DNA from: Marnyiella aurantia
GTDB lineage: Bacteria > Bacteroidota > Bacteroidia > Flavobacteriales > Weeksellaceae
Direction of reading: 5' to 3'
Length of the DNA stretch: 64,000 bases
Assembly: GCF_014041915.1 (NCBI RefSeq)
Contig: NZ_CP059472.1
Coordinates: 744,001-808,000, forward strand
The notes beneath the pieces are model-generated. The model was not told the DNA's origin, did no database searches, and saw nothing but the letters and a program-made list of their open reading frames with translations. Positions 24,901-34,921 of the stretch are shown here, piece by piece. The position numbers were made by a program, and so were the translations under genes. The number at the start of each line of letters is the position of its first letter. Within the stretch, counting starts at the first letter, position 1.

Positions 24901-27189
24901 TTACTTCTTAATCGCTTTCACAGATTTGGAAGTTCCGTTTTTATAATCCAGCTTCAGGATATAAAGTCCGGCTTTCAGTTCGCCTAAACTGATTTGTCGT
25001 CCCGGATTTGAAACGGTTTTCACTATTCTACCGGACATGTCCATGACGGATATTGATTTGAGATCTTTTGCATCTGCAAAATGAACGAATTCCGTAAATG
25101 GATTTGGATACACTTTCACTTCTTTAACCTCAGCGGCAGGATCAAGAGTTCCCAGAGATCCGTCATAGGCTGAGATCTGGAACGGTCCGTCCTGCGGAGA
25201 GCCGCCATTCCATTTCAGTACGCTGATGAGGAGTGTAGACCCTGCTGTTTGTCCTGTAAGGTTTACGGTGGAAAAAGCGTCGCCTAAATTATCGTCATTA
25301 CAACCACCGGTAACCGGAGTAAGTGTACCGCAGGTTCCGCTAAACACATTCAGGACAGTATCGGTCATCGGCGATCCGGCTACGGGTCCTGTAGCAATAG
25401 TAATGCTACCCGATGCTGGAACTACTACGGAATACCAAACGTTATTATCCGCACTGGTCTGACAGGACTGCGGAGCGCCGTCGGTGGTTGCACCAAGACT
25501 GGTCGTTGTAAGTGCATTTTGTGCAAAAGTAGCGCCGGGTGTAAGTGCAACCGGGCTCGTGCAATTATCGTTTGCAGGAGGGGAAGGCGGGAGGGTAACA
25601 CAAATATTGAACGAATTGGCATAGCCCGCACCATTGCTGTTATAAACCCGCACATAATAGGTATTGCCTACCGTCAATCCGGTTAGCTGGGCCGCACTTG
25701 CCGCCGAAGTATCACAGAGGATACTTGTAAGAGTACCGCATGCGCCGCTGAAGGCCTGCAGATACAGCGAGGTGCTATTTGTACCGGTACCGACGGAAAC
25801 CACATTAGACAGGTTCACCAAATGGGTAACATTTGTGGCAACAAATGAATACCATACGTCATCATCGGCTGTACCGGTGCACGGCGCTGGCGCAATACCT
25901 GAACTTGTTGCGCCCAGAGTGGTCCCTGCAGTAAGAGTTGCACAGGTCCCTGAAGCACTGGGCGTAAGCACGACTGCAGCGTCGCAGTTATCATTAGGTG
26001 GCACTACGGGAGTGATAACGCAAATGTTAAAGGTGTTTGCATAGGCTGTAGATCCGGTGTTACTGTTATATACCCGGACATAGTAAATGGTTCCTATTGT
26101 TAATCCGACTAGGGCAGTTGGAGTGGCTGCAGACGTATCACATATTAGACTGGTTAAACCTGCACAACTACCACTGAATACCTGCGAATACAAAGATGTA
26201 GATGAGGTTGTACCAACAGATGCAACATTTGAAATCACTATGTTATGTGTTGCAGAGGTAGCCATGAAAGAATACCATACATCGTCATCCGCAGTTCCGG
26301 TACAGGTGCCCAGGGGAACTCCGGAGCTGGTCGCAGATAGTGTTGTGCCTGCTACCGCCGATGCGCAACTGGAACCTGCATTGGCCGTGAGCATGATAGC
26401 TCCAGTACAGTTGTCATTCGCTGGTGCGGCTGGCGCAGCTGGCGTGGTAAAGGACCAAATTGTTGTATTGCAACCCAGGGCATCGTTACCCCCTTCAGTT
26501 GGAACTACATACCAGTAATAAGTTGTACTGTATAAGAGCGGAACGGTAGGCGTATACGAAGTGGCAGGAAAGTTAACTGTGGCTGCCACTGTTGTAGGCG
26601 GATTAACAGTACCGAGGTAAACTTTATACCCTGTTGGTACCGGACCTCCTGCAGCCGGTGTCCATGACAATGTAGGGATGTTGGTCGTAAGCACGGTACC
26701 ATTGGCAGGAGCCGCTAAAGTGGCACAATTCGGCGCCGGTGGCGCAACTGAAATATCCAGCGTAAACTCTCCACATGCCGGAGCTGGCCAGGTATCCACA
26801 TAAACATAATACGTACCGTTGCTGGGAATGTGAATGAACCCCTCACCCACTCCTGTACTCGAGGCAACAGACCCCAGGCAGTTTGCAGCTGTAGGAGGAC
26901 ACGCAGAGTGCACAGATACTATTTTCCACGTAGCCGCCCCACCCATAGTAAATTTTAAAGTGACAGGTGCTGTGGTCACAGCAATAGAATAAACATAGTC
27001 TTCGCCGCCGCCATAACTCGCATTACAAAAGGACCCCGCAGGGTAATCATTTACCTTGCCACAGGTCGTCTGAGTGCCGCTGGAAAACGGCAGGGATGCA
27101 ATCGGAACCGCTGTAACGCAGTCGTTCTGGGCTTTGAGCCCGACGCCTGAAAGCAGCATAATCGTCAGAATGATAAAGAGTTTTTTCAT
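24901..27189 (-). CDS. T9SS-secreted protein with Cys-rich NDNC repeats
   Basis: 762 residues. Signal peptide ends LKAQ (21). An N-terminal pre-peptidase-like beta domain (GEDYVYSIAV, GTYYVYVDTWP) is followed by an Fn3-like domain (about 155-250), then three tandem repeats of about 135 residues that each start NDNC and carry [13 protein letters not shown], SGxC and [12 protein letters not shown]. The third repeat is diverged (SADNNVWYSV). A type A sorting domain closes the protein (VYPNPFTEFVHFADAKDL). Paired cysteines in each repeat suggest disulfides, as expected for an extracellular protein. The same repeat type occurs in the 31400-34678 gene. No enzyme motif is visible. Confidence 0.86.
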   Translation of the reverse strand: MKKLFIILTIMLLSGVGLKAQNDCVTAVPIASLPFSSGTQTTCGKVNDYPAGSFCNASYGGGEDYVYSIAVTTAPVTLKFTMGGAATWKIVSVHSACPPTAANCLGSVASSTGVGEGFIHIPSNGTYYVYVDTWPAPACGEFTLDISVAPPAPNCATLAAPANGTVLTTNIPTLSWTPAAGGPVPTGYKVYLGTVNPPTTVAATVNFPATSYTPTVPLLYSTTYYWYVVPTEGGNDALGCNTTIWSFTTPAAPAAPANDNCTGAIMLTANAGSSCASAVAGTTLSATSSGVPLGTCTGTADDDVWYSFMATSATHNIVISNVASVGTTSSTSLYSQVFSGSCAGLTSLICDTSAATPTALVGLTIGTIYYVRVYNSNTGSTAYANTFNICVITPVVPPNDNCDAAVVLTPSASGTCATLTAGTTLGATSSGIAPAPCTGTADDDVWYSFVATNVTHLVNLSNVVSVGTGTNSTSLYLQAFSGACGTLTSILCDTSAASAAQLTGLTVGNTYYVRVYNSNGAGYANSFNICVTLPPSPPANDNCTSPVALTPGATFAQNALTTTSLGATTDGAPQSCQTSADNNVWYSVVVPASGSITIATGPVAGSPMTDTVLNVFSGTCGTLTPVTGGCNDDNLGDAFSTVNLTGQTAGSTLLISVLKWNGGSPQDGPFQISAYDGSLGTLDPAAEVKEVKVYPNPFTEFVHFADAKDLKSISVMDMSGRIVKTVSNPGRQISLGELKAGLYILKLDYKNGTSKSVKAIKK

Positions 27190-27214
27190 AATCTTGTTTT
27201 TTATAATGTGAAAC

Positions 27215-27222
27215 TAAATATA
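27215..27222 (-). promoter_or_regulatory. shared -7 box of T9SS gene
   Basis: Minus strand TATATTTA, 25 bases before the ATG at 27189 and preceded by GATG as in the 31151 copy. No TTG at 17-23 bases upstream. Confidence 0.55.
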
Positions 27223-27399
27223 CATCTTTTTTATAAAAATGAATAATTTTCGTTAAAAATCAAAAAACCTTTATCAGAAACGTGTAACGGATATTTAATA
27301 CGCAATAACATAAACAAATGTTTACATTTAAATGAATGCTGTACATCTATACTGCGGCATACAGCATTTGTTATCTCTATTGACGAAAACTTATTGCAT

Positions 27400-27424
27400 A
27401 AAAAAAGCAGCTGTTTCCAGCTGC
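27400..27424 (-). terminator. intrinsic terminator
   Basis: GCAGCTG-TTTC-CAGCTGC stem with a preceding A run (T on the minus strand), 25 bases past the stop at 27450. Confidence 0.85.
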
Positions 27425-27449
27425 CTTAAGTTTAATAAAATATTAAGAA

Positions 27450-30400
27450 TTATTTCTTAATTGCCTTCACTGTTTGTACAGTTCCGTCTTTATAATCCAG
27501 TTTTAGGATATACAGACCTGCCTTAAGTTCACTTAGGTTGATTTGCCTTCCCGGATTGGCAATTGTTTTTACCATTCTTCCGGACATATCTACTACAGAA
27601 ACTGATTTCAGGTCCTTCACATCGGAGATGTTCACCACATCTGTAAATGGATTCGGATACACCTTCACCTCCTTAGTGTTGGAAACTACCTCACCTGTAG
27701 CAAGATTTGGATTCTGCAATACAGAAATCTCGTCTAACAGAAGATCATCATAGAAGTATCCGTTTCCAGCTACATCTTTGTCCACAGTAAAGCGAAATCT
27801 TACTGTAGCACCTACATAGGAAGACGCCAGAGGAATTCCTACAGTACGCCATACGCTGGAATTTGTATCGTCCGCAAATATCTGCGTCCAGGTGGTTCCA
27901 TCGGTTGTTACGTGCACAAGCAGTTTATTATTGTCATAGCTTGGCAATGAACCTGCTGGTGCATCCAAATGATTTTTAAACCATTCAAACTGCAGGTAAG
28001 GATTTGTAAGTCCCGTGAGGTCTATTTGAGGGCTGATCAGCTGCACTGTATGCTCACCGGTGTAAGGTGAACTTGCGTCTACCCAGGCGAAAGTGCCTCC
28101 AGGCTTAGTGCTGTTTGCAATAACAGCACCATAATCTGCAGTTCCGGAGAATTTCCAGAAAGCATTTGCGTTCGTAGAGGTACTGGTTGGATTCACATTA
28201 GACCAGCAGTTAGGCAAAGATCCTGAACTGAACGATTGTGTATATGGTGCAGCTACAGGTGCGCATAATGTGTTAAAAGACGGTCCGGCTACCCAATCAC
28301 TCAAGTCGGTAGCAGAGCAGTTGGCACGAACCCACACAAAATAAGTAGAAGATGGAGTAAGCGCACTTAACGCCACTGTATTTGTGGTGCTTCCGGCAGA
28401 GTTGGTTGCATCTAATACTGTGGACGAGGTTGGAGCCGTATTTACTGTACTGTAGTAAACTGTATAGCCATTCGCCGGAGCTGGTGAGGATACAGTTACA
28501 TTAACATTCGCACCTGTTGAGGTAATTGATGCGGCATCCACGGTAATACCGGTTGGAGGCAAACAGGATGGTGGAGGAGTGACATTTACGGTATAATCCT
28601 CAAAAGCACCATATGTACCTGTATAGCACGACGAGCTAGGACCAGCATCATTATCGGTACCCCCAATTCTCATTCTGTAAGTACCAGGCGCAGTTGTAGC
28701 AGGTATGGTAATCAGTGCTGATAAAGTGGTCGGATCAGCTGATGTTGACAAACCTGTGTACAGCAATTCCGTGGCGTCATTAAAAATCAAATCATTATTA
28801 AGATCGATCCAGATTTTTGTGCCGTAGGAATAACCTGTAGCGTAGGTAATATTTACCTGCGAAGCAACACCTGCGGGAATATCTCCTACCATGGCGCTGT
28901 AATTTCCATAATTTCCGGTTTCTGCGGCAGTGGTGTTATTCACCACATTTGTTCCGGAACCGAAGGTTACATTGATAATTCCCTGTCCGTCCACAGAACT
29001 TGGAGCTGGTGAACAGTAACCTGTGTAAATACTAACAGGACCAACCCAGGTACTTTGTGACGTCCCACAGTTGGATGCTACCCAAATATAATAAGTAGTG
29101 TTTGGTACTAAACCCGGAATTGTTGCGGACACTGTAGTTGAGGATACAGAATTTGTAGCATCAAGAACAGTGGACGCAGTTGGAGCCGTATTAACAGTAC
29201 TGTAATACACATTATAGCCGGCGGAAGGAACACTAGCAGGTGCTGTCCATGATACAGTGGCTGTTACTGCTGTAAATGAATCCACTGTTAAAGCTGTAGG
29301 GATAAAGCAGCTAGGTGCTTCCATAAAGCTAATATCATCAATGGCCAAGTCTCCATAGAAATCAGTTCCTCTAACTGCTCTGAAGCGGACTTTTACATCA
29401 CCAGTGATGTTGAGAACACCTAAATCCACAATCGCTAACTTCCAGGGATCTGTTAAAGAAGTGTTTTGCTGGCCTGTTAAAACAAGCATATCATTGGTCC
29501 ATGCAGCACCATCAAACACATCCACATGCAAAGCTCCCATGGTGGCTCCATACATATGGTAGTAAAACTGTAATGAAGGATTTGTTAATGCGGTTACATT
29601 TACATTTGGAGTGTACAGTTCCGCAATACTTCCGGTTGAACCCTCTGATGCTTCAGTATAAAAATACCTAACGCCGCTATATGCAGATGCAGGCCCTGTA
29701 TCTGAAGAAGGCGTAGAACCCGACCCATCAACATTCCACCTGTAAAGTGTTGTAGTTCCGCCGGGGTTTGTGAACCAACAGTCTGCAATAACTGCACTTG
29801 TAGTATTTGCAGCAGATTCAACAGTATAAGTCCATGGTGCAGTTACCGCAGGACATGCTGTAACAAAACTCCCTTTGGCTGACCAGACGCTCTGATCAGG
29901 GGCAGTACAGTTAGTCCGAAGCCATACGTAATACTGGGTTGAAGGGTTAAGACCTGCAATAGTACCCGTTGAAGCAGGAGCTGTAACAGTAACTGAATTA
30001 GTAGCATCTAAAACCGTTGCAGCTGTAGGCGCTGTATTGGTTGTGCTATAATAAATAGTGTAGCTGGATGCAGCCGGTAAAGCAGGCCAGCTTAAAGATA
30101 CTGAGCTGGATGACGGTATTCCAAATGTTACGATGCCCGGCGCTATACAGATTGGAGGAGTCCAGTTGAAAGTGAGACCAGAAGCAGGAAAATTGGTATT
30201 GTTTCTTGCAACGGTAGCAGAATTACTGGTCCCGGCATTTGTCGCATTCCAAGGGTTGGACACAGTGCCTGCCCTGTTATTATAATCAGAGTTAGCAAAC
30301 CCTCGTAAACCAATCTGATTTGTTTTGGAACCGGTACTAAAAATATAGGACGGTCCATAAACCGCTGACACAATATTACTGGTTTCGGCAAGCCTCAGTT

Positions 30401-31124
30401 GAAAATTCAGATGATTGCTATCGGAAGCGGCACTCCCATAATCATTATATCCCTTCCATTCAATCACAAACACCCGGTTCGGGGCAGTACCTTCGGTAGC
30501 AGTATAAACAATGCCACTGCCATATCTAACCACAGCTGCACTTGAACTACTGGTTGCAGGTGCAGACATTGTGATGGTTCCTGCAGTTGCATCAAATGCG
30601 GTGACGGTTGCACCTGTTGGGATTCCGTTAACAGCATTTAATGCCTTGCCAACTTCAATCCCCTGCATTGAAACCACATTCGTTATCACATTTGATCCGT
30701 TCGTTGTAACACCGGAAGTAATGAAAGCTCCCCACAAATCCCGGTTCATTACACTTATAGCTCCATCATAAGCTGTTGTAGCAGATATAAGTGAAGAACC
30801 GGTGTTCGTTACAGCTCCAAATGTAGCTCCGCCGTTAGAGTTCACATAAACTGAATTGTAGTTGTTACCGTTAAAATTGAAATCAAAAGGTATAGTAACC
30901 GTCCAACCCGACGTGTCGTTGGTTGTTGATGTAGTAGCTTCACTACCCGCTACCACCGTACCACTGGCTGCAATACTTGAAAAAGCACCATTACTTTGCG
31001 AAAAGGTGTATGCGCTGACCTGCGCTTTCACATTACCGAGCGACGCGGTAAGAACCATCAGCAACATACTGCTGAAGTACCGCCATCGGGAAGTGCGCGG
31101 TACTTTTTTGTAAAAGTTTTTCAT
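27450..31124 (-). CDS. large T9SS-secreted modular protein (1224 aa)
   Basis: The largest gene of the array. Order: long signal peptide ending VKAQ (35); the shared N-terminal module (VNSNGGATFG, GTAPNRVFVIEW, IGLRGFANSDYNNR) carrying a unique insertion of about 60 residues; Fn3; a MAM-like domain (about 430-605, LYTPNVNVTALTNP, LAIDDISFMEAPSC); Fn3; a GEVED domain (IWIDLNNDLIFNDATELLY, GAFEDYTVNV); Fn3; an anchor-J domain nearly matching that of the 19224-21962 protein (GYFYDDLLLDEISV); and a type A sorting domain ([12 protein letters not shown]). It is thus a mosaic of the module types found in both subgroups of neighbours. It is expected at the cell surface; the ligand is unknown. Confidence 0.86.
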   Translation of the reverse strand: MKNFYKKVPRTSRWRYFSSMLLMVLTASLGNVKAQVSAYTFSQSNGAFSSIAASGTVVAGSEATTSTTNDTSGWTVTIPFDFNFNGNNYNSVYVNSNGGATFGAVTNTGSSLISATTAYDGAISVMNRDLWGAFITSGVTTNGSNVITNVVSMQGIEVGKALNAVNGIPTGATVTAFDATAGTITMSAPATSSSSAAVVRYGSGIVYTATEGTAPNRVFVIEWKGYNDYGSAASDSNHLNFQLRLAETSNIVSAVYGPSYIFSTGSKTNQIGLRGFANSDYNNRAGTVSNPWNATNAGTSNSATVARNNTNFPASGLTFNWTPPICIAPGIVTFGIPSSSSVSLSWPALPAASSYTIYYSTTNTAPTAATVLDATNSVTVTAPASTGTIAGLNPSTQYYVWLRTNCTAPDQSVWSAKGSFVTACPAVTAPWTYTVESAANTTSAVIADCWFTNPGGTTTLYRWNVDGSGSTPSSDTGPASAYSGVRYFYTEASEGSTGSIAELYTPNVNVTALTNPSLQFYYHMYGATMGALHVDVFDGAAWTNDMLVLTGQQNTSLTDPWKLAIVDLGVLNITGDVKVRFRAVRGTDFYGDLAIDDISFMEAPSCFIPTALTVDSFTAVTATVSWTAPASVPSAGYNVYYSTVNTAPTASTVLDATNSVSSTTVSATIPGLVPNTTYYIWVASNCGTSQSTWVGPVSIYTGYCSPAPSSVDGQGIINVTFGSGTNVVNNTTAAETGNYGNYSAMVGDIPAGVASQVNITYATGYSYGTKIWIDLNNDLIFNDATELLYTGLSTSADPTTLSALITIPATTAPGTYRMRIGGTDNDAGPSSSCYTGTYGAFEDYTVNVTPPPSCLPPTGITVDAASITSTGANVNVTVSSPAPANGYTVYYSTVNTAPTSSTVLDATNSAGSTTNTVALSALTPSSTYFVWVRANCSATDLSDWVAGPSFNTLCAPVAAPYTQSFSSGSLPNCWSNVNPTSTSTNANAFWKFSGTADYGAVIANSTKPGGTFAWVDASSPYTGEHTVQLISPQIDLTGLTNPYLQFEWFKNHLDAPAGSLPSYDNNKLLVHVTTDGTTWTQIFADDTNSSVWRTVGIPLASSYVGATVRFRFTVDKDVAGNGYFYDDLLLDEISVLQNPNLATGEVVSNTKEVKVYPNPFTDVVNISDVKDLKSVSVVDMSGRMVKTIANPGRQINLSELKAGLYILKLDYKDGTVQTVKAIKK

Positions 31125-31150
31125 AAATGTTAAAAGTTTAAATTCGAGGG

Positions 31151-31182
31151 TAAATATACATCATTTATTGAAATACATACAA
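31151..31182 (-). promoter_or_regulatory. promoter of the 1224-residue T9SS gene
   Basis: Minus strand TTG (31180-31182), 21 bases, TATATTTA (31151-31158), then 26 bases to the ATG at 31124. Both elements fit the Bacteroidetes consensus. Confidence 0.65.
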
Positions 31183-31344
31183 TACCGCTAATTTTAACTT
31201 ATAAAATAAAAAATTTTAACTAAATATATAATTGTAACTAAGTTAAATGAGATAATAATTTACGAATTTATCAATTATGTATTTATAATTTCAATTGTGA
31301 GTATTTTAATGATTAATCAATTGTAAGCAAAACCTACAAAACAC

Positions 31345-31377
31345 AAAAAAAAGCAGCCGTTTTCAAAACGACTGCTT
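31345..31377 (-). terminator. intrinsic terminator
   Basis: AAGCAG(C)CGTTTT paired with AAAACG(A)CTGCTT around a one-base loop centre, A run upstream. Past the stop at 31400. Confidence 0.8.
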
Positions 31378-31399
31378 CCAATATTTAACTGATTTCTAA

Positions 31400-34300
31400 C
31401 TACTTCTTAATTACCTTCACTGTTTTCACAGTTCCGCCTTTATAATCCAGTTTCAGGATATAGAGGCCGGATTTCAGTTCACCCAAGTTGATCTGTCTAC
31501 CCGGATTGGCAATTGTTTTTACCATTCTTCCGGACATATCGACTACAGTTACCGCTTTTAAATCCTTGACATCGGAGATATGGACCATATCGGTGAACGG
31601 ATTAGGGTAAACAGTTACTTTTTCAGCACCTGCTATGACCTGCGAAGTACTTAAAGTAGAACAGGTGGCAGTAATGCTGTAGTTTCCTATCCTTGTTGCC
31701 GCAAAGCCTGTAAGAAGAATATAATAAGTTGTTCCCGCAGTTGCAGTAAAGGTAAGTGTTGGCGCGTTATAAAGATTCGGTGCAGGACAGCCAGAGTCGG
31801 CATACCCAGTGCCCGATACATTAGAAACGCATACCTGTGTAGTACAGTCACCACTGTATACCCGCAAATAGGCATCGAACTCAGTCCCGCAGGCACTCAG
31901 GGTAATCGGGCCGTTTGACGTGGCGGTGAGGGTATGCCACACTCCTTTGAAGTTAGCTCCCGTGGCACTTCCGCAGGCGGAAGCAGGTAATGTATCATCT
32001 GTCGCCAGGGCATTGTTACCGGTCACAGTTCCGTTACATGCTATTGCAGTAGCGCCCGCACAGGTATCATTGGTTGGTACAGATGGTGTTGTAATACAAA
32101 TCTGGAAATTGGAATACACTCCCAAAACTGCTGAAGTTGAAAATACCCGTACATAATACTCGGTTCCTACGGAAAGCCCGGTCATGAGTACATTGGAATT
32201 TCCAAAGGCTCCGCCGAAGCAACTGAGAGCAGTTAAACTGCCGCACGTTCCTGAGTACACCTGAGTGGTAGTCGCATTATCGCTGTAATTAACCTGGACC
32301 ATGTGAGTTGCAGAAGTTGCTGTAAACTTATACCAAACATCATCATCAATTCCTGTCGCATTGCAGGTAGGTGCAGTTCCGGTACTGGCCGTTGCACTCA
32401 CAGTCGTTCCGCTTGTTGGTGTACATGCAGCCGTAGTACTTGGAGTCAATGTTGTGGCTGTAGCACACTCATCATTGGCCGGTACAGGCGCAGATGTGGT
32501 TACACAAATATCGAATGAATTGGCATTAGTCAATGAACCGGTACCAGAATTATAAACCCGCACATAATATGTACTACCAACCGTTAAGCCGGTTAGTACT
32601 GCCGGTGAAGCAGCTGTGGTGTCGCACAGGATATTTGTCAGCGAACCACAGGTTCCTCCAAGTACCTGAAGATTGAGTGAGGTGCTGGAAGTGGTACCCA
32701 CCGAAACCACATTGGAAAGGGTTACAGTATGTGCTGTACTTGTGGCAACAAATGAATACCAAACATCATCATCAGCGGTACCGGTACAGGGTGCCAGAGC
32801 ATCCGCAGAGGCAGTGGCACCTAATGTAGTTCCTGATACAGCCGCAGCACAGGTACCGGTGGAACTTGCTGTAAGCATGACCGCGCTTGCACAATCGTTG
32901 TTAGCAGGAACCACTGGGGTAATGATACAGATATCAAAGGAATTCGCATAAGTCACACCAATATTGGAGTTATACAGTCTGACATAATAGGTTTGACCTA
33001 CAGTCAGGGCAGTCAGTGAAACCGGGGTTGCTGCAGTAGTGTCACATGCTACGCTGGTTAGGGTACCGCAGGAACCTGTCATCACCTGTACATAGAAAGA
33101 CGTTGAATTAACCGCTCCAACAGACAGAATATTGGAAACTACTACCATATGGGAAGTGCTGGTGGCCACAAAGGAATACCAGACATCATCGTCAGCAGTA
33201 CCGGTACACGGGGTAACCGCTACACCTGAATCCGTGGCACCAAGGGTGGTTCCGGAAACCGGAGTGGCACACGTTGATATAGCACTTGGAATAAGGACGA
33301 CTGCAGTAATACAGTTATCATTTGCCGGTGGTGGTGGTGGTGTAGTTACACAAATACTGAAACTTGCACTGCCACCGGGCCCTGCTACAGTGTATACCCG
33401 TACATAATAGGTTTGCCCAACGGTCAGTCCGCCGGCCAGATTAGCGTTGGCATCTGAACAGAGAATACTTGTCATTGTTCCGCATGCGCCGCTAAGTACC
33501 TGATAGTACATGTCTGTTGTAGCAGTTGCGCCCGTGGACACCACATTGGATAATGAAATGATATGCGAAGTGGAGGTTGCCACAAATGAATACCACACGT
33601 CATCGTCTGCATTACCAGTGCAGGGTGCTGCTGCCATTGATTCGGTGGCACCTAAGGTATTGCCGGCAACCGGTGCTGCGCAGGCGTCGTTTGCATTTAC
33701 GGTTAATGCCACAGCTGTTGCACATTCATTATTTGAAGGCGTGGCCGGCGTTGAAAATGAGATTTCAGTACAGCCAGTAGCGTCTCCAATTGCGTTGGTT
33801 GGGACAATTCGGGCATAATAGGTAGTAGAAGGCAGCAATCCGGTAAAGGTGTAGCTGGTTACATTTCCCAGGTTTGTACCGTTCACAATATCAGTCCCAC
33901 CAGGGGTCGTTCCAATATAAAGTTTATATCCCGCAGCAAATGCAGCCGCGTTCCACGTCAGGGAACTTCCGTTAACTACATTTACAGCACCGGCGCTTGG
34001 AGCAGTGATGGTTGTACACGCTGGTGGCGCAGTAGCCAGCACATCGAAGGCCATTTTTGGACGTCTGTAATTTGCATTGGTCAGAGCATCAGATAAAGCA
34101 CCCGTGGTATTTAGGTACCGTGTTGTGTTACTGTTACCGGTATTAATACATGGTCCGGTGTACTCATACTCCCAGGTTATTGCGGCAGTAGGACCGGTAG
34201 TTTGAACATATTCCACAAATACCGCAAGGTTACTGCCCGCTGTATAAGTAAAATTGGTGGTGTGCGGAAACTGCTTATATCCTGCAGTGCTTCCCACAAT

Positions 34301-34678
34301 GGCAGACGGATCTCCAGTGTACACCAGGGTTGCCGTGGTGATTTCTGCAGACCATGAAGGTGCAGTTGCAAAATCTACAGCAGGGGTATTCTTCAGGTAA
34401 ATACTGAAAGTGGTTCCCGCTGGCAAAGTAGTGGTAGATGAAAACCTCTTAAAATAGGTTGACGTTAGCGTTCCGTTCGCAACATCCAAGAGTTGGCTGG
34501 CCGGAATAATAAAGGCGGTTCGGTTTTTACTGTTAGCAGTTGTCACACTGTTCATTGGTCCATAAATGTTCGATCCCAATGGTGAAGAACAATCCGGTAG
34601 CGTAAAATTCTGCGCAACATACAGCTGACTAGACATGAGGCCTATCAGCAGAGCATAAAAAAGTCTGAATTTTTTCAT
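31400..34678 (-). CDS. T9SS-secreted protein with five Cys-rich NDNC-type repeats
   Basis: 1092 residues from the ATG at 34676-34678 ([15 protein letters not shown]), chosen because it starts a normal signal peptide ending YVAQ and lies 24 bases after the shared -7 box. An ORF start 54 bases upstream would place extra residues before it. After an N-terminal beta domain and an Fn3-like domain come four tandem repeats of about 135 residues (NxC start, [25 protein letters not shown]) and a fifth, diverged one ([10 protein letters not shown]). The type A sorting domain ([18 protein letters not shown]) ends the protein. The repeats are strongly similar to those of the 24901-27189 protein, so this is a repeat-number variant of the same design. 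Extracellular role, function unknown. Confidence 0.86.
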   Translation of the reverse strand: MKKFRLFYALLIGLMSSQLYVAQNFTLPDCSSPLGSNIYGPMNSVTTANSKNRTAFIIPASQLLDVANGTLTSTYFKRFSSTTTLPAGTTFSIYLKNTPAVDFATAPSWSAEITTATLVYTGDPSAIVGSTAGYKQFPHTTNFTYTAGSNLAVFVEYVQTTGPTAAITWEYEYTGPCINTGNSNTTRYLNTTGALSDALTNANYRRPKMAFDVLATAPPACTTITAPSAGAVNVVNGSSLTWNAAAFAAGYKLYIGTTPGGTDIVNGTNLGNVTSYTFTGLLPSTTYYARIVPTNAIGDATGCTEISFSTPATPSNNECATAVALTVNANDACAAPVAGNTLGATESMAAAPCTGNADDDVWYSFVATSTSHIISLSNVVSTGATATTDMYYQVLSGACGTMTSILCSDANANLAGGLTVGQTYYVRVYTVAGPGGSASFSICVTTPPPPPANDNCITAVVLIPSAISTCATPVSGTTLGATDSGVAVTPCTGTADDDVWYSFVATSTSHMVVVSNILSVGAVNSTSFYVQVMTGSCGTLTSVACDTTAATPVSLTALTVGQTYYVRLYNSNIGVTYANSFDICIITPVVPANNDCASAVMLTASSTGTCAAAVSGTTLGATASADALAPCTGTADDDVWYSFVATSTAHTVTLSNVVSVGTTSSTSLNLQVLGGTCGSLTNILCDTTAASPAVLTGLTVGSTYYVRVYNSGTGSLTNANSFDICVTTSAPVPANDECATATTLTPSTTAACTPTSGTTVSATASTGTAPTCNATGIDDDVWYKFTATSATHMVQVNYSDNATTTQVYSGTCGSLTALSCFGGAFGNSNVLMTGLSVGTEYYVRVFSTSAVLGVYSNFQICITTPSVPTNDTCAGATAIACNGTVTGNNALATDDTLPASACGSATGANFKGVWHTLTATSNGPITLSACGTEFDAYLRVYSGDCTTQVCVSNVSGTGYADSGCPAPNLYNAPTLTFTATAGTTYYILLTGFAATRIGNYSITATCSTLSTSQVIAGAEKVTVYPNPFTDMVHISDVKDLKAVTVVDMSGRMVKTIANPGRQINLGELKSGLYILKLDYKGGTVKTVKVIKK

Positions 34679-34702
34679 CTGTTTTTTGTTTGTATTAAGA
34701 CG

Positions 34703-34732
34703 TAAATATACATTAAAATCTAAAAAACGCAA
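34703..34732 (-). promoter_or_regulatory. promoter of the NDNC-repeat T9SS gene
   Basis: Minus strand TTG (34730-34732), 19 bases, TATATTTA (34703-34710), then 24 bases to the ATG at 34678. It supports that start over the upstream one at 34732, which would lie inside the promoter. Confidence 0.65.
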
Positions 34733-34870
34733 TTTTATTTCACATTATTTGAATTAACTATACCTACGCACCTTATCCGATAGAAGAAGTCTATTAAAAT
34801 AACCATATGTTTGAACTTTTGTCATTCGTTACAGAGGTGATGGGGTGTGAAGGCAATGGAGCTGTTGAAT

Positions 34871-34896
34871 AAAAAAAGACAGCCCGAAGGCTGTCT
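34871..34896 (-). terminator. intrinsic terminator
   Basis: AGACAGCC-CGAA-GGCTGTCT perfect 8-bp stem with a tetraloop and seven A (T on the minus strand). Past the stop at 34922. Confidence 0.88.
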
Positions 34897-34921
34897 GATC
34901 AATAAGCAAAAATAGAAGAAA

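Noticed and set aside
25664-26518. Plus-strand frames opposite the NDNC-repeat genes, repeating text like [12 protein letters not shown] (also 32673-33818)
   Set aside because: They are antisense images of the repeated [13 protein letters not shown] modules on the minus strand. Their similarity to one another comes from the real repeats.
34679-34732. Earlier start of the NDNC-repeat T9SS gene
   Set aside because: It would be inside the promoter and would put 18 extra residues before a normal signal peptide.
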